From contig NZ_JADQDR010000010.1 in the NCBI RefSeq assembly GCF_015694705.1, forward strand, positions 1 through 64,000: a stretch of 64,000 nucleotides of DNA, in the 5' to 3' direction. Source of the DNA: Pontibacter rufus (lineage in GTDB: Bacteria > Bacteroidota > Bacteroidia > Cytophagales > Hymenobacteraceae). A program made the position numbers and the translations under genes. Below, in pieces: positions 1 through 8,078 of the stretch (its first letter is position 1; the number at the start of each line of letters is the position of its first letter). Under the pieces are notes generated by a model. That model saw only the letters and a program-made list of their open reading frames with translations, searched no databases and had not been told where the DNA came from.

Positions 1-32
1 TGCCTTTATCTCCTTCCTGCTAAATAGATTAA

Positions 33-167
33 AGCCCTCTAAAGCAAGAAATTGAAAAATTTCAAAACATACTCTTAGGTATTATAAATCTCTGCCAACG
101 TTCAAGTATTTATGAAGTTGTGGCATTTGAAAAAGGTTGGTTTCAATTAACCACAGAAGCAAAATAG
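33..167 (+). pseudogene. possible 3' gene remnant, no start codon
   Basis: An open frame of 44 codons runs from just after an in-frame stop at 30-32 to TAG at 165-167, with no start codon. Its tail (LCQRSSIYEVVAFEKGW and following) looks like the compact C-terminus of a real protein. A second frame, open from the window edge to about 55, overlaps it and could be the upstream part of the same gene after a single frameshift. I do not recognise the family. It may equally be chance in AT-rich DNA. Confidence 0.2.
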
Positions 168-187
168 TGATTTAAAGTTGAAAGCTT

Positions 188-227
188 AACGTCAAGCCGC
201 AATTTTATAAACATACTGTTGGACGTT
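188..227 (-). repeat. attC-like hairpin A
   Basis: Outer arms AACGTC (188-193) and GACGTT (222-227) flank an AT-rich centre. Read on the minus strand the element begins 6 nt after the stop of the membrane protein gene at 234-908. That is the same placement as hairpin B after its gene. The inner part pairs poorly, so this is the weakest of the three hairpins. It may be a recombination site, a terminator or a chance palindrome. Confidence 0.4.
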
Positions 228-233
228 CGTTTT

Positions 234-908
234 TTATCTTGGAAGGGAATTAAATCTTTTTGTGTCAGAGCCATGCTGATAATAAACTTCAGGTTCGAGT
301 CCTACCATTTGTCTATTAAATACAAGAAAAATTCCGTCCATTCCTTGGTAGTCAGATGAGAAATGTCTTAACTGCCAACCCTGTCTTGTCCAATATTGAA
401 TAACCCTTGCTATTGAACCAGTTATATTGTCACCCCTTTCATAAATTGTATTAATCAAGAAGTCACTGTTTGCTAGGTCGCCAATTACTTGACTTATTTG
501 GTTGTTTTGATGTACAATAGAGTCTTCGATTTTTGAAACTGCATCTTTAAGGTGCTGTATGTTTTTATTAATGTCCCGTCCAGCAACATCTCCTCCGACT
601 TGTCCAGATACATCTACTGAACTTCCTTCACCTTTCTCTTTTTTGGGGATTTTTGAGGCTCCAGCTCCGACCAAAACTCCAATCAAAACTTTCAATATGT
701 CAGCAGTCCATTCTTGCGGTTTAAATAAATGAACGATTAAAAGAGTTACAAATAAAAAGGAAGAAACAAATAGCAAAATGTTGCTTCCTGTATATTCTTT
801 GTCGAAGATTTTGTCACCAAACTTTTGTAAAATAATTATTACAATGGTCATTATTGATAGCAAAATCAGCATACCAGGAAGATAATCCCAAAATTCAGTT
901 GTGTCCAT
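234..908 (-). CDS. hypothetical three-helix membrane protein
   Basis: The product has 224 residues and I do not recognise the family. Three hydrophobic segments lie at about residues 10-30, 42-62 and 70-85. A glycine-rich stretch follows (GQVGGDVAGRDINKN, about 103-117), then a predicted amphipathic helix or coiled coil (about 118-145). The C-terminal domain (about 150-224) contains WTRQGWQLRHFSSDYQGMDG and vaguely recalls small DUF4177-like domains. The topology suggests a membrane anchor with a cytoplasmic sensor or effector part. The gene is AT-rich compared with the rest of the window, is on the same strand as the next gene, and is bounded by hairpins A and B. This fits an acquired cassette-like gene. 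Function unknown. Confidence 0.75.
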   Translation of the reverse strand: MDTTEFWDYLPGMLILLSIMTIVIIILQKFGDKIFDKEYTGSNILLFVSSFLFVTLLIVHLFKPQEWTADILKVLIGVLVGAGASKIPKKEKGEGSSVDVSGQVGGDVAGRDINKNIQHLKDAVSKIEDSIVHQNNQISQVIGDLANSDFLINTIYERGDNITGSIARVIQYWTRQGWQLRHFSSDYQGMDGIFLVFNRQMVGLEPEVYYQHGSDTKRFNSLPR

Positions 909-928
909 AAGTAGTTAGTTTAAAAATG

Positions 929-987
929 ACGCCCAACGTACTTGCCTAAACAAAGGCGTAGCTTATGTTTAGGTGTGGTTATGGCGT
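929..987 (-). repeat. attC-like hairpin B
   Basis: Outer arms ACGCC (929-933) and GGCGT (983-987) enclose inner arms CCTAAAC (945-951) and GTTTAGG (967-973). Read on the minus strand the element starts 7 nt after the stop of the gene at 994-1596 and ends in GTTGGGC, which fits the integron R' consensus GTTRRRY. The opposite end, GCCATAAC, only partly fits R'' (RYYYAAC). Two nested arms separated by unpaired bases are the architecture of an attC site. No integrase is visible in the window. Confidence 0.5.
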
Positions 988-993
988 GTTGTA

Positions 994-1596
994 TTAGTAT
1001 TTTGTTTTCCAGTCGATGTACAAGTTACCGTTTAAGGGAGTATAAATTATAGAACCAAAATTCTGTTCAGTTTCCACCTTTTGGAGTTCATACATTATAT
1101 CAGGAGTCAGGGTACCAGCATATTCAAGTGGTATAGTTTTTATCAAACCAAAGGTGAGAGAGTCACTTCCACAGCTCGTCTTTACGTGTAGCCTACTTGG
1201 TATAAATTCCACTTCATATTCTAACTCCCCTTTCTCATTGTAGTATTTCCATTTACCATCCCTATACATGTAATAATCACTACAAAGTCCACCCGTACAA
1301 CATTGCAAAAAGGAACCAAGTTTGTAATTACCCTCACTCTTCAGGTTTCCATTTTCATGATATTCTTTCCAATATCCTGCCTTCAGATTACTTGAAGTAT
1401 TATCATCAGCTAAAGCGTAATTGCCAATAGCCTTTACTTTTCTACTTTCATAGTTTATGGTAACTGTTGAATCCAAATCTGGTAAGCCATCAGACAAGTC
1501 ACCATATCTAAACTCATTAGTTACTACAGCATAATTCTTGGGGCTACATGATGCTACAACTACTAAAAGTAAAGAAACAAATAAGTTTATTCTCAT
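994..1596 (-). CDS. YwqK-like MORN-variant lipoprotein
   Basis: The product has 200 residues. It starts with a lipoprotein signal (MRINLFVSLLLVVVASC, lipid-attachment Cys at about 17), so it should be anchored in a membrane facing the periplasm or surface. Two MORN-variant repeats are visible: GYWKEYHENGNLKSEGNYK (about 74-92) and DGKWKYYNEKGELEYEVEF (about 112-130). This pattern is typical of proteins annotated as the YwqK family. The molecular role of that family in Bacteroidota is not known, and the antitoxin label often given to it is not supported by anything here. The gene is AT-rich, and hairpins lie just after its stop and 17 nt before its start, as in a mobile cassette. Confidence 0.75.
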   Translation of the reverse strand: MRINLFVSLLLVVVASCSPKNYAVVTNEFRYGDLSDGLPDLDSTVTINYESRKVKAIGNYALADDNTSSNLKAGYWKEYHENGNLKSEGNYKLGSFLQCCTGGLCSDYYMYRDGKWKYYNEKGELEYEVEFIPSRLHVKTSCGSDSLTFGLIKTIPLEYAGTLTPDIMYELQKVETEQNFGSIIYTPLNGNLYIDWKTKY

Positions 1597-1612
1597 CTAT
1601 TATTTCTATTTG

Positions 1613-1663
1613 CCATAACTATAGTGTATAAGGAGCTATTCCGGTTATTGGCCTTATATATGG
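1613..1663 (-). repeat. attC-like hairpin C
   Basis: CCATA (1613-1617) and TATGG (1659-1663) form the outer arms. TATAAGG (1627-1633) and CCTTATA (1652-1658) form the inner arms, with an 18-nt loop. GCCATAAC at 1612-1619 repeats the octamer found (reverse complemented) in hairpin B at 978-985. The element lies upstream of the start of the MORN lipoprotein gene, where the recombination site of a preceding cassette would be expected. Confidence 0.4.
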
Positions 1664-2087
1664 AGTAGCTTTGCCCATTTTACTGTTGCTTTTCGGCCCT
1701 GCTATATAGATCATTATCCACTTCATACTTTTGCATAACTAATATAGCATTTTCGATTGGTTATCTAATAGCTTGACGTTCTAAAGTATAAATATTACCG
1801 CCTAATTCTCAATTGCTTCCTTCTTAAAGCCCGAGTATCATGCCCCAAAACCTTTCTAGGCATTTATACTTTATCCATCCTTAAATCCAGCAAACCCTAA
1901 TTCAGACAACACCTTGGTAGCAGCCAGTATTTTCCGGAGATGAAAGAAGCAAATCTGAAAAATAAATGAGAATTTTATACTTCCTCAGGCAACCTCCGGG
2001 GATGTTGCGACATCTAAGGTACAAAGGGCAGCAAACAAGCGCCTGACAAAGCCAAAAAAGCAGATTTGATATAAACTTTTACCCAGC
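1664..2087. other. intergenic spacer before the sigma factor operon
   Basis: No convincing gene was found in these 424 bases. The spacer marks the boundary between the AT-rich accessory end and the core-like region. It holds the first three copies of the AAGTATA/TATACTT heptamer (1784, 1865 and 1977). It should contain the promoter of the sigma factor operon, but I could not identify a clear TAnnTTTG element. Confidence 0.5.
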
Positions 2088-2624
2088 GTGACGGAAGCAG
2101 AACTAATAGCAGGATGCCAGCGGGCAGACAGCAAGGCGCAAAAGCACCTGTACGAGCGTTTTGCGCCCCAGATGCTGGGCGTTTGCCGGCGCTATCTCAA
2201 AAATGAGATGGATGCAGAAGAAGCGCTGCTGAACGGGTTTATGAAAATATACCGCAACATCGGCCAGTTCGAAAACAAAGGCAGCTTTGAAGGCTGGATG
2301 CGCCGCATTATGGTAAACGAAGCGCTGGCTTTCCTGCGCAAAAAAGAGCCCCTGCACCTGGCCATAGAAGACAGCCACGTACAGGTGGCCGGTACCGGCA
2401 GCGCCGATCAGGATTTGGCAGAAGGCGAACTGCTGGCCTTGCTGGGCACACTGCCAGCAGGTTACAGGGCCGTATTTAACCTGTATGCCATAGAAGGATA
2501 TGCACACCAGGAGATAGCCGATATGCTGGGAATTACAGAAGGCACGTCTAAATCGCAGTTGAGCAAGGCCCGCGCCATGCTGCAACGCCGCCTGACGGGC
2601 CAGGAAGTTATCACCACCAACTAA
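2088..2624 (+). CDS. ECF RNA polymerase sigma factor
   Basis: The product has 178 residues, usual for extracytoplasmic-function sigma factors. Region 2 spans about 20-90 (YERFAPQMLGVCRRYL, then AEEALLNGFMKIYRNI and GSFEGWMRRIMVNEALAFLRK). Region 4 spans about 118-170 (LPAGYRAVFNLYAIEGYAH, QEIADMLGITEGTSKSQLSK, the helix-turn-helix that reads the -35 region). It starts at GTG: an in-frame stop at 2067-2069 leaves no earlier start. It directs RNA polymerase to a specific regulon. It is first in a three-gene operon with an anti-sigma-like membrane protein and an outer-membrane barrel, which suggests an envelope-stress circuit. Confidence 0.93.
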   Translation: MTEAELIAGCQRADSKAQKHLYERFAPQMLGVCRRYLKNEMDAEEALLNGFMKIYRNIGQFENKGSFEGWMRRIMVNEALAFLRKKEPLHLAIEDSHVQVAGTGSADQDLAEGELLALLGTLPAGYRAVFNLYAIEGYAHQEIADMLGITEGTSKSQLSKARAMLQRRLTGQEVITTN

Positions 2625-2625
2625 A

Positions 2626-2632
2626 AAGGAGG
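2626..2632 (+). promoter_or_regulatory. strong Shine-Dalgarno before the anti-sigma gene
   Basis: AAGGAGG lies 5 nt before the ATG at 2638. Such a complete Shine-Dalgarno sequence is unusual in Bacteroidota, where most genes here lack one. It suggests a high and independent translation rate for the anti-sigma-like protein relative to the GTG-initiated sigma factor. Confidence 0.7.
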
Positions 2633-2637
2633 AAGAC

Positions 2638-3519
2638 ATGAGACCAGAAGACATCGATAAGTTATTTAAGGAGCGCCTGGGCAACAGCGCCCCCACTCCT
2701 TCCGGCGACCTATGGAGCCGGCTGCAGGAGCGCATCGGAGAGGAAATGCCCGCGCAACAGAAAGAGAAGCAGCTCGGCTTTATGTGGGTGCGCTACTCCG
2801 TGGCTGCCGTTATCGGACTGTTGCTGGCGGTAGGCCTGGTATTTTACAACATGCAGCACAAGGCGCCAGGTATAAATGGCACGGTGGCGCAGCAGCCGGC
2901 AACAGAACAGCCACAGCAAGCGCCTGACTTTGCGCCCAAAGCTTTGGAGGAACAGGCTGCACCGGCCAGTATAGCGGATGCTGCTACAGATGAAAAAGAA
3001 AATAATTTACCGGCCCAGGCAACCGAAGTAAAGCCAGACGCATCTAATCCTGCAAAGGCCATCGCCCATACTGCTGAACCGGCCGCCCAACCTGAATCTG
3101 TTATGAAAAAATCGACTATACCAGCAAAAGCTTCTGTTAAGTCTCCTGCCATGGCCCAGACTGTTCCGGCAAACAAGCCAGCTCAGGAGCCTGCTGCAAC
3201 TTCTGAGAACGTGGCCGGGACGGAGCCGTTGATGGCAGCTGCTTTAGCCTCTTCCGAAGAACCGGAGGCCATGACCAATACTGCACCCGTTGAAATTATT
3301 ATAAAGCGTGCTGTGACCACCCAAACTGTTTCAGCCAAGGCAGGCGAGCCGAACGGATTGGAAAAGAAAGCAAAACTCGCCAAAAACATTTTTAAGCAGG
3401 TACGCAAACTCAGCAACGGCGAGCCGGTGGAGTTGGCAGACCTGGGCATTAAAGCCGATAAAATTGCTGTCGGAACCACCATCGGAAACCAGAAATTCTC
3501 TAAAGTTATCAACCTCTAA
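2638..3519 (+). CDS. anti-sigma-factor-like single-pass membrane protein
   Basis: The product has 293 residues. A short cytoplasmic N-terminus (MRPEDIDKLFKERLGN..., DLWSRLQERIGEEMP) recalls the sigma-binding helices of anti-sigma factors. One transmembrane helix follows at about 50-69. A long Ala/Pro/Glu-rich linker (about 75-225) could span the periplasm, and a more ordered C-terminus runs from about 235 to 293. No catalytic motif is visible. It sits 13 bp after the sigma gene, so a regulatory role towards that sigma factor is the natural inference. I see no recognisable zinc anti-sigma (HxxxCxxC) motif. Confidence 0.7.
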   Translation: MRPEDIDKLFKERLGNSAPTPSGDLWSRLQERIGEEMPAQQKEKQLGFMWVRYSVAAVIGLLLAVGLVFYNMQHKAPGINGTVAQQPATEQPQQAPDFAPKALEEQAAPASIADAATDEKENNLPAQATEVKPDASNPAKAIAHTAEPAAQPESVMKKSTIPAKASVKSPAMAQTVPANKPAQEPAATSENVAGTEPLMAAALASSEEPEAMTNTAPVEIIIKRAVTTQTVSAKAGEPNGLEKKAKLAKNIFKQVRKLSNGEPVELADLGIKADKIAVGTTIGNQKFSKVINL

Positions 3520-3531
3520 CTCTCCAAAACC

Positions 3532-4656
3532 ATGAAACGATTGCTACTTATCACAGCCATTTGCATGGCTGCCGTTACCGGTGTGTTTGCCAAAGGCGAT
3601 CTTACCGTAGGTCAGCGCCTCGGCGACCAGGACACCATCATCATTAAAATGGCCAACGGCGCTAAACTGACGCTGCTGCTCCAGAACAAAGAGCAACTGA
3701 AAGCTTTCCAGCATTATAGCCTCGATTCGCTAATGCGCAAGCTGAACCTGTATGTGCTGCAGGTAGACAGCCTGGAGCAGTCCAGCACCAACATGGACTC
3801 TGACGAAATGACCGTCACTTTCAGCTCTTCAGACTCAACCAGCGCGGATGGATCGGAACAGGTAACCGTTACAGTGCAGGAATCGGGCGGCAAAGAAGGC
3901 AACAAGGAACACCACGAAATCCGCATCAACAAGACCTTTAAGATTGAAGTGGATGTAGAGGAAGAGGACGGTAACACCAAAGTAAACGTGAACGTGCCGG
4001 ATAAAGAAGAACAGGACAGCATACAGGTAACCGAGGAGCATTACAGACCGACCAAGTTCAACTTTGATATAGATTTAGGTCTCAACAATTTTATAAATTC
4101 CGACATAGATGACCTGGTTGATCTGAAGCCGCTTGGCTCCCGATACGTAAGCCTGAACATGCACCTGAATTCGCAGATAGGTGGCCGCAGAAGTCCGCTG
4201 CACCTGATTTCAGGCATAGAGTTCTCTTTTAACAACTATATGTTTGATGATAATGTGTTTGTGGAGAATATCGACAACTATACTTACTTCAACAATACAG
4301 GCGACATCAACTACGAAAAATCAAAGTTGACGCATTCGGCCATCAACATCCCGCTGATGCCGGTACTGCAGTTCAGGCGCGAAAACGACAAAGACGGGTT
4401 CATCATCGGTGCAGGTGGTTTTGTAGGCTACGGGCTGGGCAGCCATGCCAAACTGAAGTATGAAGAAGGCGGCAAAACACAGAAAGATAAAATCCGCGAC
4501 AACTATAACCTCTCTGATTTTCAGTATGGCCTGGAAGGTGTGTTAGGTTATGGATCAGTGAACCTGTTTGTGAAGTATAACATGAACGACCTGTTCAAAG
4601 ACAACCGCGGCCCGCAGGCAAATGTCATCAGTTTTGGCCTGCGCCTGCTGGAATAA
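3532..4656 (+). CDS. outer-membrane beta-barrel protein of the sigma operon
   Basis: The product has 374 residues with a cleavable signal peptide (MKRLLLITAICMAAVTGVFA). Residues about 25-175 are periplasmic and very acidic, rich in Ser/Asp/Glu and Val. Residues about 180-374 show alternating hydrophobic strands typical of a PorT/OmpW-size barrel (SRYVSLNMHLNSQIGGR, GFIIGAGGFVGYGLG, FQYGLEGVLGYGSVNLFV), ending in NVISFGLRLLE. It is 12 bp after the anti-sigma-like gene and ends the operon at a strong terminator. It may be a sensor or target of the sigma circuit. Function is inferred from context only. Confidence 0.75.
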   Translation: MKRLLLITAICMAAVTGVFAKGDLTVGQRLGDQDTIIIKMANGAKLTLLLQNKEQLKAFQHYSLDSLMRKLNLYVLQVDSLEQSSTNMDSDEMTVTFSSSDSTSADGSEQVTVTVQESGGKEGNKEHHEIRINKTFKIEVDVEEEDGNTKVNVNVPDKEEQDSIQVTEEHYRPTKFNFDIDLGLNNFINSDIDDLVDLKPLGSRYVSLNMHLNSQIGGRRSPLHLISGIEFSFNNYMFDDNVFVENIDNYTYFNNTGDINYEKSKLTHSAINIPLMPVLQFRRENDKDGFIIGAGGFVGYGLGSHAKLKYEEGGKTQKDKIRDNYNLSDFQYGLEGVLGYGSVNLFVKYNMNDLFKDNRGPQANVISFGLRLLE

Positions 4657-4681
4657 GTATAAAGCCTTTCTGATAAATCTT

Positions 4682-4724
4682 AAGTAAGAAAAGGAGCGCC
4701 TGCCCGGTGCTCCTTTTCTTACTT
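4682..4724. terminator. bidirectional terminator
   Basis: A perfect 16-bp stem (4682-4697 with 4709-4724) has an 11-nt loop, an A-rich left flank and T-rich right flank. It lies between the converging barrel and methyltransferase genes, and its right arm touches the stop codon of the latter. Confidence 0.9.
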
Positions 4725-5476
4725 TATTTCCTATCGGAGCGCCGGAAGTTATCTATAATAATGGCGGTGGCCGTAGCAACATTTAAGGACTCTGCCTGGC
4801 CGAAAGCAGGAATTTTAATCAGCTTGTTAACGTGTTGCGCCACTTCCGGCCTGATGCCGTTGGCTTCGTTGCCCATCACCACAATGCCCTGCGGATTGAG
4901 TTGCATGGTATGAATGTTGTCGCCGTCGAGCGAGGCGCCGTATATACGGTAGCCGCTGCCTAACTGCTGCAGCCAGCCGGCCAGATCCAGAAAGTATACC
5001 TGTACCCGCGTAAAAGAGCCCATGGTAGCGGAGATAACTTTGGGGTTGTAAAAGTCGGCACAGGTTTCTGAACAGACTACTTTGGTGATGCCGTACCAGT
5101 CGGCAATACGGATGATGGTGCCCAGGTTGCCGGGGTCGCGGATATCATCGAGGGCCAGCACCAGTTCCTGCGGCTTTACTTCCAGGGGCGGCAGTTCGCG
5201 CATACTTGCAACGGCTAAGGCAGCGTTGTTGGAGGTATAGGTACCCGCCCGCACCAGGTCGTCTTCCTTCACGATATCGAACTGAAAACCTTTGTCGAGC
5301 AGATGCGCATGTTGGTTGTAAAAGGCTTCCGTAACAAAAAGGTGCTCCAGCCTGAAATCAGCTTGCAGCAGCTCCAGCACGCTTTTGGCGCCCTCCACCA
5401 CAAAGGCTTGGTGTTGGCTGCGGTATTTTTTTACTTGCAGGGATTTAATGTACTTTACAACTGCTTTTGACAACAT
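4724..5476 (-). CDS. TrmH/SpoU-family RNA 2'-O-methyltransferase
   Basis: The product has 250 residues. An N-terminal substrate-binding domain (SLQVKKYRSQHQAFVVEG...) precedes a SPOUT knot domain with the three family motifs: LDDIRDPGNLGTIIRIADW (motif 1), IVVMGNEANGI (motif 2) and KIPAFGQAESLNVATATAI (motif 3). It methylates ribose 2'-OH in rRNA or tRNA using S-adenosylmethionine; the target base cannot be told from sequence. I chose the ATG at 5476 (MLSKAVVKYIKSLQ), the usual family N-terminus. An upstream start at 5500 would overlap the divergent tamL gene, whose start is 14 bp away. Confidence 0.92.
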   Translation of the reverse strand: MLSKAVVKYIKSLQVKKYRSQHQAFVVEGAKSVLELLQADFRLEHLFVTEAFYNQHAHLLDKGFQFDIVKEDDLVRAGTYTSNNAALAVASMRELPPLEVKPQELVLALDDIRDPGNLGTIIRIADWYGITKVVCSETCADFYNPKVISATMGSFTRVQVYFLDLAGWLQQLGSGYRIYGASLDGDNIHTMQLNPQGIVVMGNEANGIRPEVAQHVNKLIKIPAFGQAESLNVATATAIIIDNFRRSDRK

Positions 5477-5490
5477 AGCCGGATAAAGGT

Positions 5491-7935
5491 TTGAGATCAC
5501 GATTATACATATACGCCCTCGTATTTACAATTTTATGTTTGAGTAGCTGCGTGCCCACCAAACATCTGGGTCCGAACGAGAAGCTGCTGGTCAGCATAGA
5601 ACCAAAGGGGCTGCAGCACATCGATCCGGCTGCCATTGAGGCACTTTACCAGCAGGAACCTAACCGGATGGTACTGGGATCTACTCCCTACTTATCGCTG
5701 TACTACTTCGGACAAAAGTTTTTCGATCCGCTTAAAATTCAGCAGCGCATTGAAGGGATGAAGCAGAAAATAGCCCGCAAGGTAGCAGCTGCCGGCAGCG
5801 ACTCCACCAAAGCCCGCAAAATCCGTGACCGCATCAACAACCGTATCGACCGGCTGGAAGAGAAAAAGAAAGAAGGCAATTTCCTGATGCAGGTGGGCGA
5901 GCCGCCGGCCATTTACGACTCTACGCTGATGGCCGAAACCATGGAGCAGATTGACATTTACCTTAACGCCAAAGGCTACTTTAATCACACAGCTACTTAT
6001 CAGAAGGACATCAAAAAAGATAAGCTGGTATACATCACCATCAATATTGACGAGAACGATCCTTACCGCTATGCCAATTTCAGCTACGGCATACCCGATA
6101 CGGCTGTCCTGAACCTGGTAAAATCTGCCGAAGAAAATTCTTTGCTTCAGCCCCACGAAATATATGATGAAGCTGTTCTGACGCTGGAGCGGGACAGGCT
6201 GTATGAACTGATGAAGAACCGCGGCTATTATGATTTTGCCCGCGCCTATATCTCCTTTGAGGTGGATACCAGCTATGCCGGCCACACGGCGCAGGTGAAA
6301 ACGCTCATTCAAAACCCGGAAAACGATTCGACACACCATGTATACAAGCTGAACAAAGTATACTTTAAAAGCGATGCCGACCGCTTTGGTATTGCCCGCG
6401 ACACGGTTACGTTCAACAACATCCGGTATATAGCTTACGATCTGAAGTATGCCCCGAAGGTACTGGACCAGAAAATCATCATTTATCCGGGGCAGCTCTA
6501 CAGCCAGGTGCGTACCAGTGTGACGCAGCGCCAACTGGCCGACCTGGATGTCTTCCAGTTCAACAACGTGCTCTACAACAAGATAACGGACCCCAGAGAT
6601 TCTACGAACACGTACCTGCTGAATGCTTTTATCAATGCCATACCTGCTAAGAAGTACCAGGAAACAGCAGAACTCGGATTAAACTATACCGAAGCCGTGC
6701 CGGGGCCGTTCAGTAGTATAAACCTGCGCATACGTAATATTTTTGGTGGCGCAGAAAACCTGGATCTGGGCCTGCACGGTGGCCTGGAAGGACAGCTGAG
6801 CCTCGAAGATCCGGATAAAACAGTTTTATCGAAGCAGTATGGCGCTAACCTGGGACTCACTTTCCCGACGATACTGCTTCCATTCGGCGGCCCCAGCATT
6901 CTCTCGGCGAATAACCCGAAAACCCGTGTGCTCACCAGTTTTACCAGCATCGACAGGGACGAGTACAAGCGCACAAATTACCAGCTCAGTTACGATTACA
7001 TCTGGCAGAAAGCCCGCACCACCCTGCAAATACCAACACAGCAACTCATTTTTTCGCCGGTGAACCTGAGCATTGTGCAGACTGACCGCATTTCCAATGA
7101 GTTTATAGCCAGCCTGGAGAAGTATAGCCAGGGCAGCAAATCGCTTATCGAAAGTTTCAGGAGCGCCTTTTTGTCCTACATGGCTTTCAATTTTATTTAT
7201 AACACCAACGACTTCACCCAAACACTTAATGCCCGCTACTTCCGGACGCTGCTGGAAGTAGGCGGCCTGACAAAAGAACTCGGCCTGAACATCAAGCTCG
7301 GCGACTTACAGACGTTTCAATACGCTAAAGCTAACCCCGACTACAGGCGCTATATTCCGCTTGGAGGCGAACAATACTTTGTTTACAGGATTAATGCAGG
7401 CGTGGCTACACCGCTATTTAACACTGATGTGCTGCCTTACGATAAATATTTCTTTGCAGGCGGCGCCTCCAGCGTACGCGCCTGGCAGTCCAGGAGGCTG
7501 GGACCGGGCTCGTATGCGACAGAAGATGTGGTATTTGAAAACGGCGAGCTGGTGCGCAAGCGCGATTTCGCTTTAGAACAGCCCGGTGAAGTATTGCTGG
7601 AAGGCAGTGCCGAATATCGCTTTAATATGTTCAGCTTTATTAACGGCGCTTTTTTTGTAGATGCCGGTAATGTATGGTGGCTTAAAAAAGACGAAACAAA
7701 GCCCGGCGCTGACTTTGCCTTTAACCGCTTTTACAAAGAGCTGGCGGTGGGTACCGGCTTCGGCATCCGCTTTGATTTGGCCGTTGTGGTTTTGCGCTTC
7801 GACCTGGCTACCAAAGTATACGATCCGGCAGGCATTAACGGGGAAAAGTTTGTGCTGGATAATTTCAGCTTCTCCGAGTTCTTCACCCGCAACAACCAAA
7901 GTACCCTAAACATCGGCATCGGCTATCCTTTCTGA
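5491..7935 (+). CDS. tamL: TamL: TamA-like outer-membrane lipoprotein (BamA superfamily)
   Basis: The product has 814 residues. It begins with a lipoprotein signal (LYIYALVFTILCLSSC), followed by POTRA-like modules (about 25-330) and a C-terminal Omp85 barrel (about 370-814, with KYFFAGGASSVRAWQSRRLG and the final strand NIGIGYPF). TamL is the Bacteroidota lipoprotein form of TamA and acts in outer-membrane protein or lipid assembly with TamB. No tamB gene is adjacent here. Translation must start at TTG 5491: a stop precedes it in frame at 5476 and later ATG codons would remove the signal. The divergent methyltransferase next door is a common neighbour of this gene. Confidence 0.88.
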   Translation: MRSRLYIYALVFTILCLSSCVPTKHLGPNEKLLVSIEPKGLQHIDPAAIEALYQQEPNRMVLGSTPYLSLYYFGQKFFDPLKIQQRIEGMKQKIARKVAAAGSDSTKARKIRDRINNRIDRLEEKKKEGNFLMQVGEPPAIYDSTLMAETMEQIDIYLNAKGYFNHTATYQKDIKKDKLVYITINIDENDPYRYANFSYGIPDTAVLNLVKSAEENSLLQPHEIYDEAVLTLERDRLYELMKNRGYYDFARAYISFEVDTSYAGHTAQVKTLIQNPENDSTHHVYKLNKVYFKSDADRFGIARDTVTFNNIRYIAYDLKYAPKVLDQKIIIYPGQLYSQVRTSVTQRQLADLDVFQFNNVLYNKITDPRDSTNTYLLNAFINAIPAKKYQETAELGLNYTEAVPGPFSSINLRIRNIFGGAENLDLGLHGGLEGQLSLEDPDKTVLSKQYGANLGLTFPTILLPFGGPSILSANNPKTRVLTSFTSIDRDEYKRTNYQLSYDYIWQKARTTLQIPTQQLIFSPVNLSIVQTDRISNEFIASLEKYSQGSKSLIESFRSAFLSYMAFNFIYNTNDFTQTLNARYFRTLLEVGGLTKELGLNIKLGDLQTFQYAKANPDYRRYIPLGGEQYFVYRINAGVATPLFNTDVLPYDKYFFAGGASSVRAWQSRRLGPGSYATEDVVFENGELVRKRDFALEQPGEVLLEGSAEYRFNMFSFINGAFFVDAGNVWWLKKDETKPGADFAFNRFYKELAVGTGFGIRFDLAVVVLRFDLATKVYDPAGINGEKFVLDNFSFSEFFTRNNQSTLNIGIGYPF

Positions 7936-8003
7936 TTTCGTGCACCTTACATCAGAATCAAAGTGTTTATACTTTCCCATTTCCCGTTTTCATGGCTACT
8001 TTT

Positions 8004-8072
8004 GCTGGTGCGAGCTTGCAGCTCGTACTTCTTCTGTAGATGTAAAGGCACGAGCTGCAAGCTCGCACCAGC
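8004..8072. repeat. REPIN-like inverted repeat
   Basis: Two arms of 23 nt (8004-8026 and 8050-8072) are perfect reverse complements, separated by 23 nt. Each arm is itself partly palindromic (CGAGCTTGCAGCTCG). This is the layout of paired REP sequences moved by RAYT (IS200-like) transposases. It lies between two converging genes, 6 bp past the end of the E1 gene, a typical REP site, and could also end transcription. Confidence 0.8.
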
Positions 8073-8078
8073 GGGTGC

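Noticed and set aside
994-1596. MORN lipoprotein as a toxin-antitoxin antitoxin (YwqK label)
   Set aside because: No toxin candidate is adjacent and the protein is a secreted lipoprotein. The label is inherited annotation, not evidence.
2103-2735. 210-codon antisense frame across the sigma factor gene
   Set aside because: The plus strand holds a clear ECF sigma factor. The antisense translation has no domain and covers the operon junction.
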